Assembly: GCA_003243445.1 (NCBI GenBank)
Contig: QFQQ01000042.1
Location: 1 to 54,150, forward strand
Origin: Citrobacter freundii
GTDB taxonomy: Bacteria > Bacteroidota > Bacteroidia > Chitinophagales > Chitinophagaceae
DNA: 54,150 bases
Direction of reading: 5' to 3'
Shown here: positions 36,341-46,061 of the stretch, in pieces
Layout: each line of letters starts with the position of its first letter
Numbering within the stretch: position 1 is the first letter of the stretch
Program-made: the position numbers and the translations under genes
Notes under the pieces: model-generated
What the model saw: only the letters and a program-made list of their open reading frames with translations
Database searches by the model: none
What the model was told of the DNA's origin: nothing

Positions 36341-39300
36341 TTATTTACCTGTAACATAATAATGTTGTTTCTGAATTCCCAGCTTACGCATTTTCGACGT
36401 TAGTGTTGAGTAAGGGATATCCAGGATCTCAGCTGCACCACCGGTGCCGGACAATTTTCCTTTTGTACGTTTGAGAACGGCCAGGATATGATCACGCTCA
36501 CTTTCTTCCATCGTTTTCAACGCCTGTCCATCCGGATCCACCTGCCTGTAACCGTTTTTCACACTTGGCAAATGAACTTCCCGGATCGTTTGACCGGGAG
36601 TCAGCAGTATACTGCGCTCGATCAGATGCTCCAGCTCACGGATATTGCCCGGCCAGTCATAGTTCACCAGTTGATCGAGTGCGCGCGACGAAATATGCAT
36701 CGGCTCCTTTCTTGCCGCCTTGGCATACTTCGCAATGAAATACGCCACCAGTCCCGGGATATCCATCCGCCTTTCACGCAACGGCGGAAGATGTATCGGG
36801 AATACATTCAACCGGTAGAAAAGATCTTTCCTGAAATGACCGCTTTCCACTTCACTGGCAAGGTCCCGGTTGGTTGCCGCCACGATGCGCACATCCACTT
36901 GTATGGTTGATTTGCCGCCAACACGCTCGATCTCCTTTTCCTGCAAAGCACGCAATAACTTTACCTGCAGATCAAACGGCATCTCGCCGATCTCATCCAG
37001 GAACAAGGTGCTATTATTTGCCAGCTCGAACTTTCCTACCCTTCTGTCGGTAGCACCGGTGAAACTGCCTTTCTCATGGCCGAAAAGTTCCGACTCAATA
37101 AGGTTCGCCGGCAACGCTGCGCAATTCACTTTCACCATCAGCTTGTTCTTTCTTGGCGATGCGTTATGGATAGCACGTGCAATCATCTCTTTACCGGTAC
37201 CTGTTTCACCGGTGATCAGGACTGTTGTCGACGATGTTGCCACACGATGTATCAGGTGAAAGATCTTCTGCATCTCAGGTGTATCACCGATGATCTCATG
37301 ATGTTTGTAATGGCCTTCAACTTCTTCCTGCAGGTATAACTTCTCCTCTTCCAGTTGTTGTTTATATGTATTGATCTCGTCGAGCTGCTTTTCTATCTTT
37401 TCGTTCGCCTTGATATTTGCAATAGCGATCGCTACCTGTGCAGAGATCCCTTTCAGCAATTCATCATTGATCCATCCCGGCCTGATCCATAGAATGCCGA
37501 CATTTTCATTTCCGGCCCTCAGGCGTAATCCCAGTAATTCATCAAATCCGGCACTCTGCCAGAAAGATAATACCTGATCTGGTTCTTTCCGGTAATTGAT
37601 GAGCGTAGCTATTGTAAAATGAACAGGGCCATCCGTACTCAGCACCTGTTGCAACAGATCATGCCCAACCGGGAACCTGCCCCCGGAATATTTTACCAGG
37701 AACCGGTCAAGGTTCTTTGCCGCATTTAACCGGTGTAAAAAGAAATCATGATCCAGCCGGTCATCAGAGCTGATCGTGATAACATATTCACTCAACTGGA
37801 ACAGTTCACTGAAATATTGTTCGATCACCAGCGACAAGGATTTTTTATCCCGCACTGAGGCTAACTGATGACTGAAAGAAAGCAATTGTGATTTTTCCTT
37901 CTCGCGCTTTCTCAGATCATCATGTGCGAGGATATTGGAAACGGCGATCGCTACCTGGCCGGCAACGCCTTTGATGATATGCTGATTCCCCTTTGTAAAA
38001 TTGTTTTTACGATCCGCATAAAAAGTCAGGATACCGAATAAACCCTGCTCTCCGTACATGGGAATGGATACTGCTTCCCGCAGACCTGCTTCGAAATGTA
38101 TGACTGTATAGCGTGGCGCATTGGGTTGACTGGCGTTGTATTCAATATCTGAAACAGTAGGCTCATCTGTCTCAAGGAACTTGTTGAACAGTCCGTCATT
38201 GATCGGATATCTTGCCGTGATCATCCGCTGAAAATCCGGATGCGAACGCGATTTGGAATTTTCATCCGTCAGAAAAACCGTAAAAGTCTTGCGGTCTTCA
38301 TTGATGGCGGCAATACTGCTATGGGTAAAATAAAACAGGTTCTTCAGCTTGGTATTGATAAAACGCAGCAGGTCGTTCTTATCCCGCACTTTCCCGATAT
38401 CATAACTCACTTCGAGCAACGCCGCCTTTTCCTGCTCCTGCATCCGGATCGCTTCGGTTGAAAGAATATTGGAGACAGCGATCGCAACCTGGCTGCCGAT
38501 GCCTTTGAGCAAGTTCAGGTGGTTGATCGAAAACGAACCTTCTTTGTCCGACAAAAGCGTCAGGAAACCCCAGGTTCTTTTTTCTCCGCGTAATGGGATG
38601 ACCATTGCCTCCCTGTGACCGGATTCGTAATGGATTTTTACGTACCTCGGAATATGCTCACGCTGCATCAGTTCCCGGTAATGGAATACAACAGGATCAT
38701 CACTCTTTAATACCTGGTCAACAATACCGTCCTTTGTTTCATACCTCGAATGAATGAGCGTGTGATAGTCCGGATGAGAGCTGGCTGCAGACGCAGGATC
38801 CGTCAGGTACACTTCAAAACTCTCCATATCTTCAGAGAAACGGATGATATGGCTGTTGGTGAATGAGATCAGTTTTTTTACTCTTCTGTTGATCACTTCC
38901 AGTAATTCTTTCCTGTTCCGCACTTTACCGATCTCATAGCTGATGGACAGTAATTCTTCCTTTTCCTGCTCCCGGTTACGGATCTCTTCATGCGCAATGA
39001 TATTAGAGACCGCGACGGCAACCTGTGCAGCGATCCCTTTTATAATATGGACGTAATCTTGTGTAAAGGTTTTTCTCCGGTCGGAATAAAAATGCAATAC
39101 GCCCCACACTTCATTATTTCCCATGAGTGGAATGGAAGCCGCTTCACGGATGCCCGCTTCATAATGGATACGCGCATAGGGCGGCGGGTTTTCTCCTTTC
39201 AATACTTCTTCATAATCCGACACAGTAGGTTCATCGCTGGCGAGAAACCCATCAAAAATGCCGTCAGCTATGGGATAATTTGCGGTTACCAGGTAAGAAT

Positions 39301-39586
39301 ACTGTTCATGAAAACGCGAGGGAGACAAAGGATCAGTAAGATATACATGAAATGTCTCGCGACCCGGATCTATCGCTGAAATACTGCAATGCGTAAAATA
39401 AAACAGCTGCTTCAAATGCGTGTTGATAGCGATAAGCAACTGCGTTTTTTCCCTGACCAGCCCCATTTCATGGCTGATCGAAAGCAGTGCTTCTTTCTCG
39501 CGCTCACGCCGTTGTGCAGTTTCTACTAATATTGTTGCAGCATCCCTTTCAGACAGTTGACCTTGCATAGCGGCTAAATTAAACAT
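36341..39586 (-). CDS. Four-GAF sigma54-dependent activator (Fis family)
   Basis: This 1081-residue regulator carries four tandem GAF-type sensory domains of about 180 residues (around 20-205, 210-395, 400-570 and a more diverged one at 575-740). Each of the first three starts with a segment like 'EKEALLSISHEMGLVREK' and ends with 'IAAQVAVAVSNI'. A coiled coil (about 745-775) leads to the AAA+ domain with Walker A GETGTGKE (near 792), sigma54 loop GSFTGA (near 838) and Walker B FLDEIGE. A Fis-type DNA-binding helix closes it. No receiver domain is present, so control is by small molecules or redox cofactors bound by GAF. The ATG at 39586 is kept; another lies 18 bp inside. The gene meets the end of the AraC pair tail to tail. 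Confidence 0.93.
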   Translation of the reverse strand: MFNLAAMQGQLSERDAATILVETAQRREREKEALLSISHEMGLVREKTQLLIAINTHLKQLFYFTHCSISAIDPGRETFHVYLTDPLSPSRFHEQYSYLVTANYPIADGIFDGFLASDEPTVSDYEEVLKGENPPPYARIHYEAGIREAASIPLMGNNEVWGVLHFYSDRRKTFTQDYVHIIKGIAAQVAVAVSNIIAHEEIRNREQEKEELLSISYEIGKVRNRKELLEVINRRVKKLISFTNSHIIRFSEDMESFEVYLTDPASAASSHPDYHTLIHSRYETKDGIVDQVLKSDDPVVFHYRELMQREHIPRYVKIHYESGHREAMVIPLRGEKRTWGFLTLLSDKEGSFSINHLNLLKGIGSQVAIAVSNILSTEAIRMQEQEKAALLEVSYDIGKVRDKNDLLRFINTKLKNLFYFTHSSIAAINEDRKTFTVFLTDENSKSRSHPDFQRMITARYPINDGLFNKFLETDEPTVSDIEYNASQPNAPRYTVIHFEAGLREAVSIPMYGEQGLFGILTFYADRKNNFTKGNQHIIKGVAGQVAIAVSNILAHDDLRKREKEKSQLLSFSHQLASVRDKKSLSLVIEQYFSELFQLSEYVITISSDDRLDHDFFLHRLNAAKNLDRFLVKYSGGRFPVGHDLLQQVLSTDGPVHFTIATLINYRKEPDQVLSFWQSAGFDELLGLRLRAGNENVGILWIRPGWINDELLKGISAQVAIAIANIKANEKIEKQLDEINTYKQQLEEEKLYLQEEVEGHYKHHEIIGDTPEMQKIFHLIHRVATSSTTVLITGETGTGKEMIARAIHNASPRKNKLMVKVNCAALPANLIESELFGHEKGSFTGATDRRVGKFELANNSTLFLDEIGEMPFDLQVKLLRALQEKEIERVGGKSTIQVDVRIVAATNRDLASEVESGHFRKDLFYRLNVFPIHLPPLRERRMDIPGLVAYFIAKYAKAARKEPMHISSRALDQLVNYDWPGNIRELEHLIERSILLTPGQTIREVHLPSVKNGYRQVDPDGQALKTMEESERDHILAVLKRTKGKLSGTGGAAEILDIPYSTLTSKMRKLGIQKQHYYVTGK

Positions 39587-39711
39587 TTAGCGGGTATCGG
39601 CAGAGAGCACCGGCGTGAGAACTGGCCCCGATGCAACAATCTTTTGTACCAATCACCTTTTTTCAGGATCAGCAAGCGGGTAATGCCACGAAACTTCGAA
39701 CTTGTAGCATT

Positions 39712-40659
39712 ATGCAATTTACCGCGGATATCCTTGGCAATGGTTTTGAGCAACTCACTATCTCACAACCGGATGATTACGAAGGCGCTGTTGTGTGCAC
39801 CCTGATCAGAAAGACCTGCGCCGCTCCTTCCTGTAAAGGCGTGCTTTATGTACATGGCTATAACGATTATTTTTTCCAGGAGGAGATGGCTGCCGCCTAC
39901 CTTAACCGGGGTTATAATTTCTATGCGCTCGATCTTCGCAAATATGGCCGTTCCTATCGTCCGCATCAGCTGTTCAATCATACGCTGGATCTGTCCGAAT
40001 ACTATGCGGATATCACGGACGCCATCGCCATCATGCGACAGGAGGGCAATACCACGATCATCTTAAGCGGCCATTCCAACGGAGGTCTGACAATGGCCTT
40101 GTTTGCCCATGATCATAAAGGCAAGGGATTATTTGATGGGCTCTTTCTCAACAGCCCCTTTTTCGACATGCCCATGAATGCATTTGTAAAAAAACTACTG
40201 GTGCCTATGATCGTCAGGCGTGGCGCACGCGAGCCCGCGAAATTATTGAAGATGGGATTCAACGAAGTGTATGGTCATAGTCTGCACAAAGAAAAGCGCG
40301 GCGAATGGTCATACAATACCAATTGGAAACCGCATATATCACCCGGGCTGTCTTATGGCTGGTTCCGGGCCGTGCGCATCGGTCAGGCGCGCGTGGCAAA
40401 GGGACTGGTCATCGATAAACCGGTACTCATCATGCATGCCGCCAACACCGTACTGCCGAAGAAGTGGACCGATAAAGCTTTTACTGCAGACGTAATACTG
40501 GATCAGCGGCAGATCCGGCGGGGTGCGGCCAAGATCAAAGGCGATGTAACCGTGATCGCCGTACAGGATGGAGTGCACGACCTGATCTTATCAAGAGCCG
40601 ATGTCAGAGAAAGGGTATATCAACAACTATTCAGCTGGCTGGATTCCTATCATTACTGA
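39712..40659 (+). CDS. Monoacylglycerol-lipase-like alpha/beta hydrolase
   Basis: A 315-residue serine hydrolase of the S33/lysophospholipase class ('Hydrolase_4'). It has the oxyanion segment YVHGYNDYF, nucleophile motif GHSNGG (Ser122), and the C-terminal 'VQDGVHDLILS' that supplies the catalytic His. Family members cleave monoacylglycerols or lysophospholipids. There is no signal peptide. ATG 39712 gives the usual family N-terminus ('MQFTADILGNGFEQLTI'); the frame is open to an ATG at 39631, which would add 27 residues of unlikely sequence. It is transcribed divergently from the four-GAF activator, so it is a candidate target of it, though I saw no sigma54 box in the gap. Confidence 0.9.
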   Translation: MQFTADILGNGFEQLTISQPDDYEGAVVCTLIRKTCAAPSCKGVLYVHGYNDYFFQEEMAAAYLNRGYNFYALDLRKYGRSYRPHQLFNHTLDLSEYYADITDAIAIMRQEGNTTIILSGHSNGGLTMALFAHDHKGKGLFDGLFLNSPFFDMPMNAFVKKLLVPMIVRRGAREPAKLLKMGFNEVYGHSLHKEKRGEWSYNTNWKPHISPGLSYGWFRAVRIGQARVAKGLVIDKPVLIMHAANTVLPKKWTDKAFTADVILDQRQIRRGAAKIKGDVTVIAVQDGVHDLILSRADVRERVYQQLFSWLDSYHY

Positions 40660-40849
40660 ACGGGAAATGCAGCAGCCGATAGGAGCTGTCAGTAAGGAAA
40701 TACCTGTCAACCTACAACCATAAAATGGATCAAGAATGAAATGACACTCATACATCCAACGTGTAGAGCTTCATCAGTAAGTTCGCTTCTTGAAACGATG
40801 ATTCCCCTGGAAGTAAGCAGATATTTAACATTGACAAAGACTCCAACAT

Positions 40850-41464
40850 CTAAATCAACCCCTGTTTTGAAGCTTTTCCAATAAGAGTAGCCGTATTCTT
40901 TGCCTCAAATTTTTCTAAAAGACTTTTGCGATGGGTGTTTACGGTTGGGACACTGATAAAAAGTTTTGCCGCTATTTCCGCATTGGTTAATCCCTCCGCA
41001 ATCAATACCAGGATCTCTTTTTCCCTACGGGTGATCAATGGGGATTCATTGACGGTTTTGCGAAGCGAAAGAGCCGCTTCAAAACTTAAATATGTTTCGC
41101 CATTCATTACGGCTCTGGCAGCTTCCATCAGTTCTTCGCTGGTGGCATTCTTTAATACATAACCCGAGGCGCCATTATCGAGCATATTGCGGATGACGGG
41201 TTGCTGGTTAAAAGTGCTCAGGCCCAAAATAAATACAGAAGGGTATAGTTGTTTTACCTCCCTGCATAATTCGGTGCCGCTTATATCCGGCAGATTAACA
41301 TCCATCAGTATTATGTCCGGTAACTGTTGCTTTAAAAATGCCAGACAGGAAGCCCCATTGGTGGCATGTCCCATCCATTCGATATCTTTTTCATTTTGTA
41401 ATAATGAACGGATACCCTCGATCACCATGTAATGATCATCAACGACAAATACCTTTGTTTTCAC
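40850..41464 (-). CDS. NarL/LuxR-type response regulator
   Basis: A 204-residue two-domain regulator. The receiver (1-120) has 'VVDDH' and phosphoacceptor Asp in 'IILMDVNLP', with the conserved Lys in 'GYVLKNA'. The C-terminal LuxR-type helix-turn-helix includes 'LTRREKEILVLIAEGLTNAEIA'-like sequence split around 'ITRREKEILVLIAEGL'. It starts with GTG in a 4-bp GTGA overlap with the stop of the histidine kinase gene, a coupling that keeps the two in step. Its target is unknown; the divergent cluster of secreted proteins from 43770 is the best candidate by position. Confidence 0.95.
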   Translation of the reverse strand: MKTKVFVVDDHYMVIEGIRSLLQNEKDIEWMGHATNGASCLAFLKQQLPDIILMDVNLPDISGTELCREVKQLYPSVFILGLSTFNQQPVIRNMLDNGASGYVLKNATSEELMEAARAVMNGETYLSFEAALSLRKTVNESPLITRREKEILVLIAEGLTNAEIAAKLFISVPTVNTHRKSLLEKFEAKNTATLIGKASKQGLI

Positions 41465-43404
41465 TGCATATTTATTTCTATTAATATAGACGTACCCTTT
41501 CCCGGTTCAGAACTGATATCCATTTTGCCCTTTAAAAAATCAACCCTGTTTTGAATATTATTCCATCCCATTCCTTTCAGTTCAGCGATCTTGGTTTTAT
41601 CAAACCCTTTGCCGTCATCTTCTACTGTGATCGCTAATACTTTCTCCTGGTCAGACAGGTGTAACTGTACCAATACATTTTGCGCATTGGCGTGTTTAAT
41701 AGCATTATTTACCAGTTCCTGCACAATTCGATAGGCAGCAATTGCAACAGATTGTTCAATTGCTGCGTCAGTTGAACCAATGAATTGATAATTGACATGT
41801 ATCGCGCCACTTTGATCGATTTCCTTGCAAAATTCTTTTACGGCTAAGTTCAGCCCGTACCGTAATAATATTTCCGGCATCATGTTATGCGCCACCCGCC
41901 GCATTTCTTTGATAGAACTATCGAGCATATCGATACTGCGTTCAAAGGTCTGTGCATTGTCCGGCGTCATGATCAAGTTCTGCTTCACATTATTTAAGGA
42001 GAATTTGATTCCGCTCAGCATTCCTCCCAGCCCATCGTGCAGGTCTTTGGCAAGACGGGTGCGTTCCTGCTCCTCTCCTTTCAGCACCGCTTCGGTGGCC
42101 GTGAGCTGTCGCTCTTTTTCCAATTCATCAATTTTTACCTGCTGTAATTTTTGGCGGTTTCGATAATTCCGGTAAACGAGTAACAGGATCAGCAGCAAGG
42201 CAGCTGCGCCTGTGATAAGGAGATAGTTAAGTGTGTTTTTCTGCTTAAGAGCCGTCTGTTGTATCTTTATTTGTGCTTCTTTCTTCTCCGTTTCAAACCT
42301 CTTTTCCAAGAGTAAGGTTTTATTTTGTATTTCCTCGCCCCTCAACTCATCTTCGACAACGCTACTACTATCTAACATCAGCTCTGCTCCCACTATATCG
42401 TGCTGGGCAAATAAAATGGCTGACATCACTTTCAGATCTTCGAATTTTTCCTTTTTTAACCCAAGGCTGTCCGCTAATTTAAGTGACGCTGAAAGATAGT
42501 CTTTTGAAGTGTTGAAATCTTTCTTTAAAAGATAGTAAAGCGCCATGCCCCTGCCTGCTATCACCTCCCCTTCAACATTATCTATCTCCCTGCTGAGTGC
42601 GAGTGCCGACGCATGATATGGCCGCATGGCATCCGGCTGGTAGCGGTGAAAATAGGCATTTCCCACCCCGATCAGACAGGATAGCTCCAGTTCTTTATAT
42701 CCGGACTTTTCAGCAATGGTAAGTGCCTCTTTATAGTAAGCCAATGCTGAATCTTCATGATCAACCGAAGGATAGTTGTTAGCCAGGTTAAGCAATGCCC
42801 TTCCCAGTTCCACTTCATTTCCCTCCTTTCTGAAATATGCAACCGCTGCCTTTCCCTTCTCTACCCCCTTATCGTATTGACCCAAACGGAAATACGCAAC
42901 CTGGATAAGGTCGTTGACCCGTGCAGTAAAATAAGGGTTGTTTACCCTGTCGAAGTACTTCACAGACATTTCGTAATAATAAATAGCGCTATCATACGCT
43001 CCAAGGTAATTATAGCTGTTGCCGGTATTGGCAATTGTTTTTGCAATAGTCAGATCATCATTCAGCTCCTTGGCCACCTCAATGGATTGTTTGTTGAGCA
43101 GCACGGAACTGTCGAACTCTCCCTTCCGGCTCAAAATTCCTGTGTAGTTAGATGTAAATTTGATAATGCCCCGTTTATAATTCAGCTTTTTGCTGAGGGC
43201 GCCTGCCTGCCGGTAGTACATGGCCGCTGTGTCGTAATCGTCCTGATCGTATTCGTTGCCCAAAGAGATGTACAGCAACACTTTTGCAGTATCCTCTTTC
43301 GCGGTAAGCAGCAAATGAAGCAGGCTGTCTTTATTCGCAGGAGCCTGTGCAATTGCACCGGCACAGGTAATCAGAAATGCAACAGTTAATAAAATTTCTT
43401 TCAT
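41461..43404 (-). CDS. TPR-containing HisKA_3 sensor kinase
   Basis: A 647-residue kinase with a signal peptide (1-19, ending AIAQ), periplasmic TPR repeats (about 25-370, for example 'DTAAMYYRQAGALSKKLNY' and 'DSAIYYYEMSVKYFDRV'), one membrane helix ('YLLITGAAALLLILLLVY'), then the HisKA_3 motif 'RTRLAKDLHDGLGGMLS' with the phosphoacceptor His. The HATPase_c domain has 'QELVNNAIKHANA' and 'VEDDGKGFD'. It should phosphorylate the NarL-type regulator whose gene overlaps its stop codon. TPR-type input suggests it senses a protein or peptide at the envelope. It is divergent from the secreted-protein cluster. Confidence 0.95.
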   Translation of the reverse strand: MKEILLTVAFLITCAGAIAQAPANKDSLLHLLLTAKEDTAKVLLYISLGNEYDQDDYDTAAMYYRQAGALSKKLNYKRGIIKFTSNYTGILSRKGEFDSSVLLNKQSIEVAKELNDDLTIAKTIANTGNSYNYLGAYDSAIYYYEMSVKYFDRVNNPYFTARVNDLIQVAYFRLGQYDKGVEKGKAAVAYFRKEGNEVELGRALLNLANNYPSVDHEDSALAYYKEALTIAEKSGYKELELSCLIGVGNAYFHRYQPDAMRPYHASALALSREIDNVEGEVIAGRGMALYYLLKKDFNTSKDYLSASLKLADSLGLKKEKFEDLKVMSAILFAQHDIVGAELMLDSSSVVEDELRGEEIQNKTLLLEKRFETEKKEAQIKIQQTALKQKNTLNYLLITGAAALLLILLLVYRNYRNRQKLQQVKIDELEKERQLTATEAVLKGEEQERTRLAKDLHDGLGGMLSGIKFSLNNVKQNLIMTPDNAQTFERSIDMLDSSIKEMRRVAHNMMPEILLRYGLNLAVKEFCKEIDQSGAIHVNYQFIGSTDAAIEQSVAIAAYRIVQELVNNAIKHANAQNVLVQLHLSDQEKVLAITVEDDGKGFDKTKIAELKGMGWNNIQNRVDFLKGKMDISSEPGKGTSILIEINMQ

Positions 43405-43489
43405 CTTGGACGCTTTGCCGGAGTTTGATCATTACAAAATAAGTATTTACCGGGTCATTTCTGTATCATTCTTTCTAATGATTTTCAGA

Positions 43490-43684
43490 CAAAGTCGTTT
43501 GGTTAGCAAAAGCTATTCGCCCGGCTGGCGTAGGGCCACTCTCCAATTTCTCTCTTCAGGCTAATCGTTACCCAAATCTATGAATGGCGTAAAAGATGTG
43601 GGTACACGGTAGCCTGAAGTGAGAGATTTAGAGAGGGGCCCTACGCCAGTCAATTCAGGCTGGTATGGCTAACTGACAGCTTTG
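43490..43684. repeat. Palindromic element, probable older family member
   Basis: This 195-bp imperfect palindrome begins CAAAGTCGTTTGGTTAGC and ends GCTAACTGACAGCTTTG. Inner arms 43525-43537 and 43637-43649 are perfect (CTGGCGTAGGGCC / GGCCCTACGCCAG) and continue inward through about 25 more mostly paired bases. The end sequence resembles the ends of the element at 18425-18659. Flanks GATTTTCAGA and GATTTCTCGGA might be a worn target duplication. It lies in the divergent gap between the sensor kinase and the secreted-protein cluster. Confidence 0.65.
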
Positions 43685-43720
43685 ATTTCTCGGATGGCAT
43701 AAAATCATCATTTTTAACGA

Positions 43721-43751
43721 TTGTGCGGCCAGTACCAGCAAATTATTTTTA
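43721..43751 (+). promoter_or_regulatory. Possible promoter of the secreted-protein cluster
   Basis: TTGTG (43721-43725), 18 nt, then TATTTTTA (43744-43751), compared with TTTG-N19-TAnnTTTG. The -7 box is good and the -33 box partial. It lies between the palindromic element and ATG 43770, leaving a very short leader. Confidence 0.35.
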
Positions 43752-43769
43752 GGGCATAAATTTTACACC

Positions 43770-44399
43770 ATGAAGAGAATCATTTTCGCCGCATTGTGTA
43801 TGGTCAGTTTTACCATGTTAAATGCGCAACTACAAAAAGCTAAAAATAACAACGGCAGTAATTCGTCAACCAATAAAACTCCCGCCGCCGTTAACGACGC
43901 AGATTACTTTTTAGCCGTGGCAAACATGACGGTTAAGACCGGCAAGGATAATAAGGAAAAAGGCTCCAAGCTCATCTTAAGAGTATATCCTGCGGCAGGC
44001 ACGGACAACTGGCGCAAGGGCTATTGCCAGGAAAATTATACGGACGAGTTGCCGGTGTGGAGTACCAATAGTTTTACATTGCCCAGGACCAGCGGTTTTA
44101 ACCAGACTTTTAACAGCCTGGCTAATTACAAACAAACCGGTGTAATGGTGGATATTAATTATAATACGCTGGGCAATGGCCCGTTTTGCCTGCTGGATGC
44201 CTGGAAGATAGACGAGGTAAGTGTTACGCTTGAGTTCAAAGATAAAAACGGCAACCCGCACCCGGAATTCGGATCAAAGACCATTTATTTTTCCAACTCC
44301 AACATGTACCTTGATTACAAGAAATGGCAATTGTACTGCAAAACCGATCAGTATTTTAACACATTTACTCCATCCATTACCAACAGACCTGGAAATTAA
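43770..44399 (+). CDS. Secreted protein of unknown function
   Basis: A 209-residue protein with a signal peptide (1-20, ending MLNAQ), a low-complexity Asn/Ser/Lys stretch (21-45), and a compact beta-rich domain (about 50-185) that includes 'LILRVYPAAGTDNWRKGYC' and 'DAWKIDEVSVTLEFKDKNGN'. The strand order and the 'IDEVSVTLEF' stretch recall a PLAT or C2-like beta-sandwich, but I would not claim either. Three Cys residues are present (two beyond the signal region in 'KGYCQEN' and 'PFCLLD'), so a disulphide is possible. It is the first of five consecutive rightward genes for exported proteins. Confidence 0.8.
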   Translation: MKRIIFAALCMVSFTMLNAQLQKAKNNNGSNSSTNKTPAAVNDADYFLAVANMTVKTGKDNKEKGSKLILRVYPAAGTDNWRKGYCQENYTDELPVWSTNSFTLPRTSGFNQTFNSLANYKQTGVMVDINYNTLGNGPFCLLDAWKIDEVSVTLEFKDKNGNPHPEFGSKTIYFSNSNMYLDYKKWQLYCKTDQYFNTFTPSITNRPGN

Positions 44400-44542
44400 A
44401 ATCGATTTAATTAAAGCACTCCTGCCCGGATAGGTTTTACAGGTGGTCATTACCCCGGTCAATGTACGGCATTTCGGTTCCGGCAACAGCATTTACTTAT
44501 GAGAGCTCCTTTCCTGACAGTTTCAAAATAAAATAACGACGA

Positions 44543-45955
44543 ATGAAACCATTACGATTGATCTTACTGTGCAGTTTGTTTTCAATTGTTAGTTTTGCCG
44601 GTTTTGCGCAAAAGCAGGCTTTCGATGTATTAAACTATATCCAGCCCAAAGGCTGGGACAAAACAGAAACGACAAACGGGATACAACTTTCCACCAAAAA
44701 CGATGGGAAAGGAAATTATGCCACTGCTGTTATCCTGCGTTCGTCAGCAACCACAGCACCTGCAAGCGAAAACTTCTATAGCAGTTGGGAGAAACTTGTG
44801 AAAGGCACCGTATCAGTTCCCGGAGAACCAACAATGCAGGCACCTGCAACAGAGAAAGGATGGACCATTGTTTCCGGGCAATCCAGCTATACCGATGGCA
44901 ACAATAAAGGATCAGTAGTACTGATAACCGCTACAGGAAACAACAAAATGGCAAACGTGGTAATCCTGAGCAACACCAATAAATACCAAAAGCCGATACT
45001 TGATTTTATTAAAAGCCTGGACTTAAACGAAACGGCGGTTCCACAAAACAATACTACCAAACCTGCTGAAACATCTGCTAATCCAGATCAGGTGGTACAA
45101 ACAAACAATGCAACAGGTGCAGGCAGCAAAAATATTTACTCCATCACTGTTCCCCCAACATGGTCTTTAGATGAGTCAGGAAACGCTTTAACCCTCGTAA
45201 AAAATACAAATACGGGCAAACGGATCATTGAACTTATGCCGGTGATCAAATCGTCAGGCAGTTTGGAGAAGGATATGGAACATATTTTCTTTGAAGTTTT
45301 TGACGGCTGGAGCCTGCATAATAGCCCCGGCGGTCTTTTATCTGAAAATGGTGACCATGAAAAAGGGTTTACTTCCCAGGGATTGCCTTACTATATGTTA
45401 AGCAACAGCATTATTAAAACCGGGGAAAGCAATGGCGACGTTATAAAAGGCACCGTGCTGCTTGTGCAGGCAGGACCAAACGTTGCCATCATTAACTCAG
45501 CTGATAAGATCCTGGGCAGCGAAACTGAAATGGCGTTGAATTTTCTTTTATTCACGTTGAAAATAAAGGGGATTCAGGAACAGCAAATAAACTATGTGAA
45601 ACAGCTGACCGGCACATGGGGGTCCAACAGCGGGAGCTATGGTAATAGCTTAAGTACCGTTACCAATTATACCGCGGAAGGAAGATATTATGTGTTAACT
45701 CAATCTGCTTATACAACCGGCTATGACTACTACTATGACCTGATCAAAAAGAAGCAGTTCAAAGGCGAGGGTGTATTTTCCTTAAAGGGGAATATTCTGC
45801 AAAGAAAAAATACATCAGGTTCAACAACAAAATACTTCATCCGGTTTTACTCAAAAAAATATGCCAATAATGAATGGCAAAATTTAATGGGTCTGTATAG
45901 CTGTGACTATGAAAAAGACAAGATAGAAACGGTTCTGCCTTTTCATAAGATCTAG
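44543..45955 (+). CDS. Secreted two-domain protein, paralogue of next gene
   Basis: A 470-residue protein with a signal peptide (1-22, ending GFAQ). Residues about 25-165 form a domain starting 'KQAFDVLNYIQPKGWDKTET' that is clearly related to the N-terminus of the next gene's product; its shape, with GW followed by paired strands and a terminal helix, recalls the PsbP/MOG1-like fold. A second copy of that kind of domain may span about 195-355 ('NIYSITVPPTWSLDESGNAL'). The final 100 residues ('LTGTWGSNSGSYGNSLSTVT') look like a lipocalin-type beta-barrel. No enzyme motif is visible. Function is unknown. Confidence 0.8.
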   Translation: MKPLRLILLCSLFSIVSFAGFAQKQAFDVLNYIQPKGWDKTETTNGIQLSTKNDGKGNYATAVILRSSATTAPASENFYSSWEKLVKGTVSVPGEPTMQAPATEKGWTIVSGQSSYTDGNNKGSVVLITATGNNKMANVVILSNTNKYQKPILDFIKSLDLNETAVPQNNTTKPAETSANPDQVVQTNNATGAGSKNIYSITVPPTWSLDESGNALTLVKNTNTGKRIIELMPVIKSSGSLEKDMEHIFFEVFDGWSLHNSPGGLLSENGDHEKGFTSQGLPYYMLSNSIIKTGESNGDVIKGTVLLVQAGPNVAIINSADKILGSETEMALNFLLFTLKIKGIQEQQINYVKQLTGTWGSNSGSYGNSLSTVTNYTAEGRYYVLTQSAYTTGYDYYYDLIKKKQFKGEGVFSLKGNILQRKNTSGSTTKYFIRFYSKKYANNEWQNLMGLYSCDYEKDKIETVLPFHKI

Positions 45956-46061
45956 TTGTTAAGGCAATGTGCATAAAGCGAAAGGAGTTTGAAGATCCGG
46001 GTTCCGTTTATACTTACGCCTCGCTGCGGCGTCCATCTGATTTACGACATCAATCTTTTAA

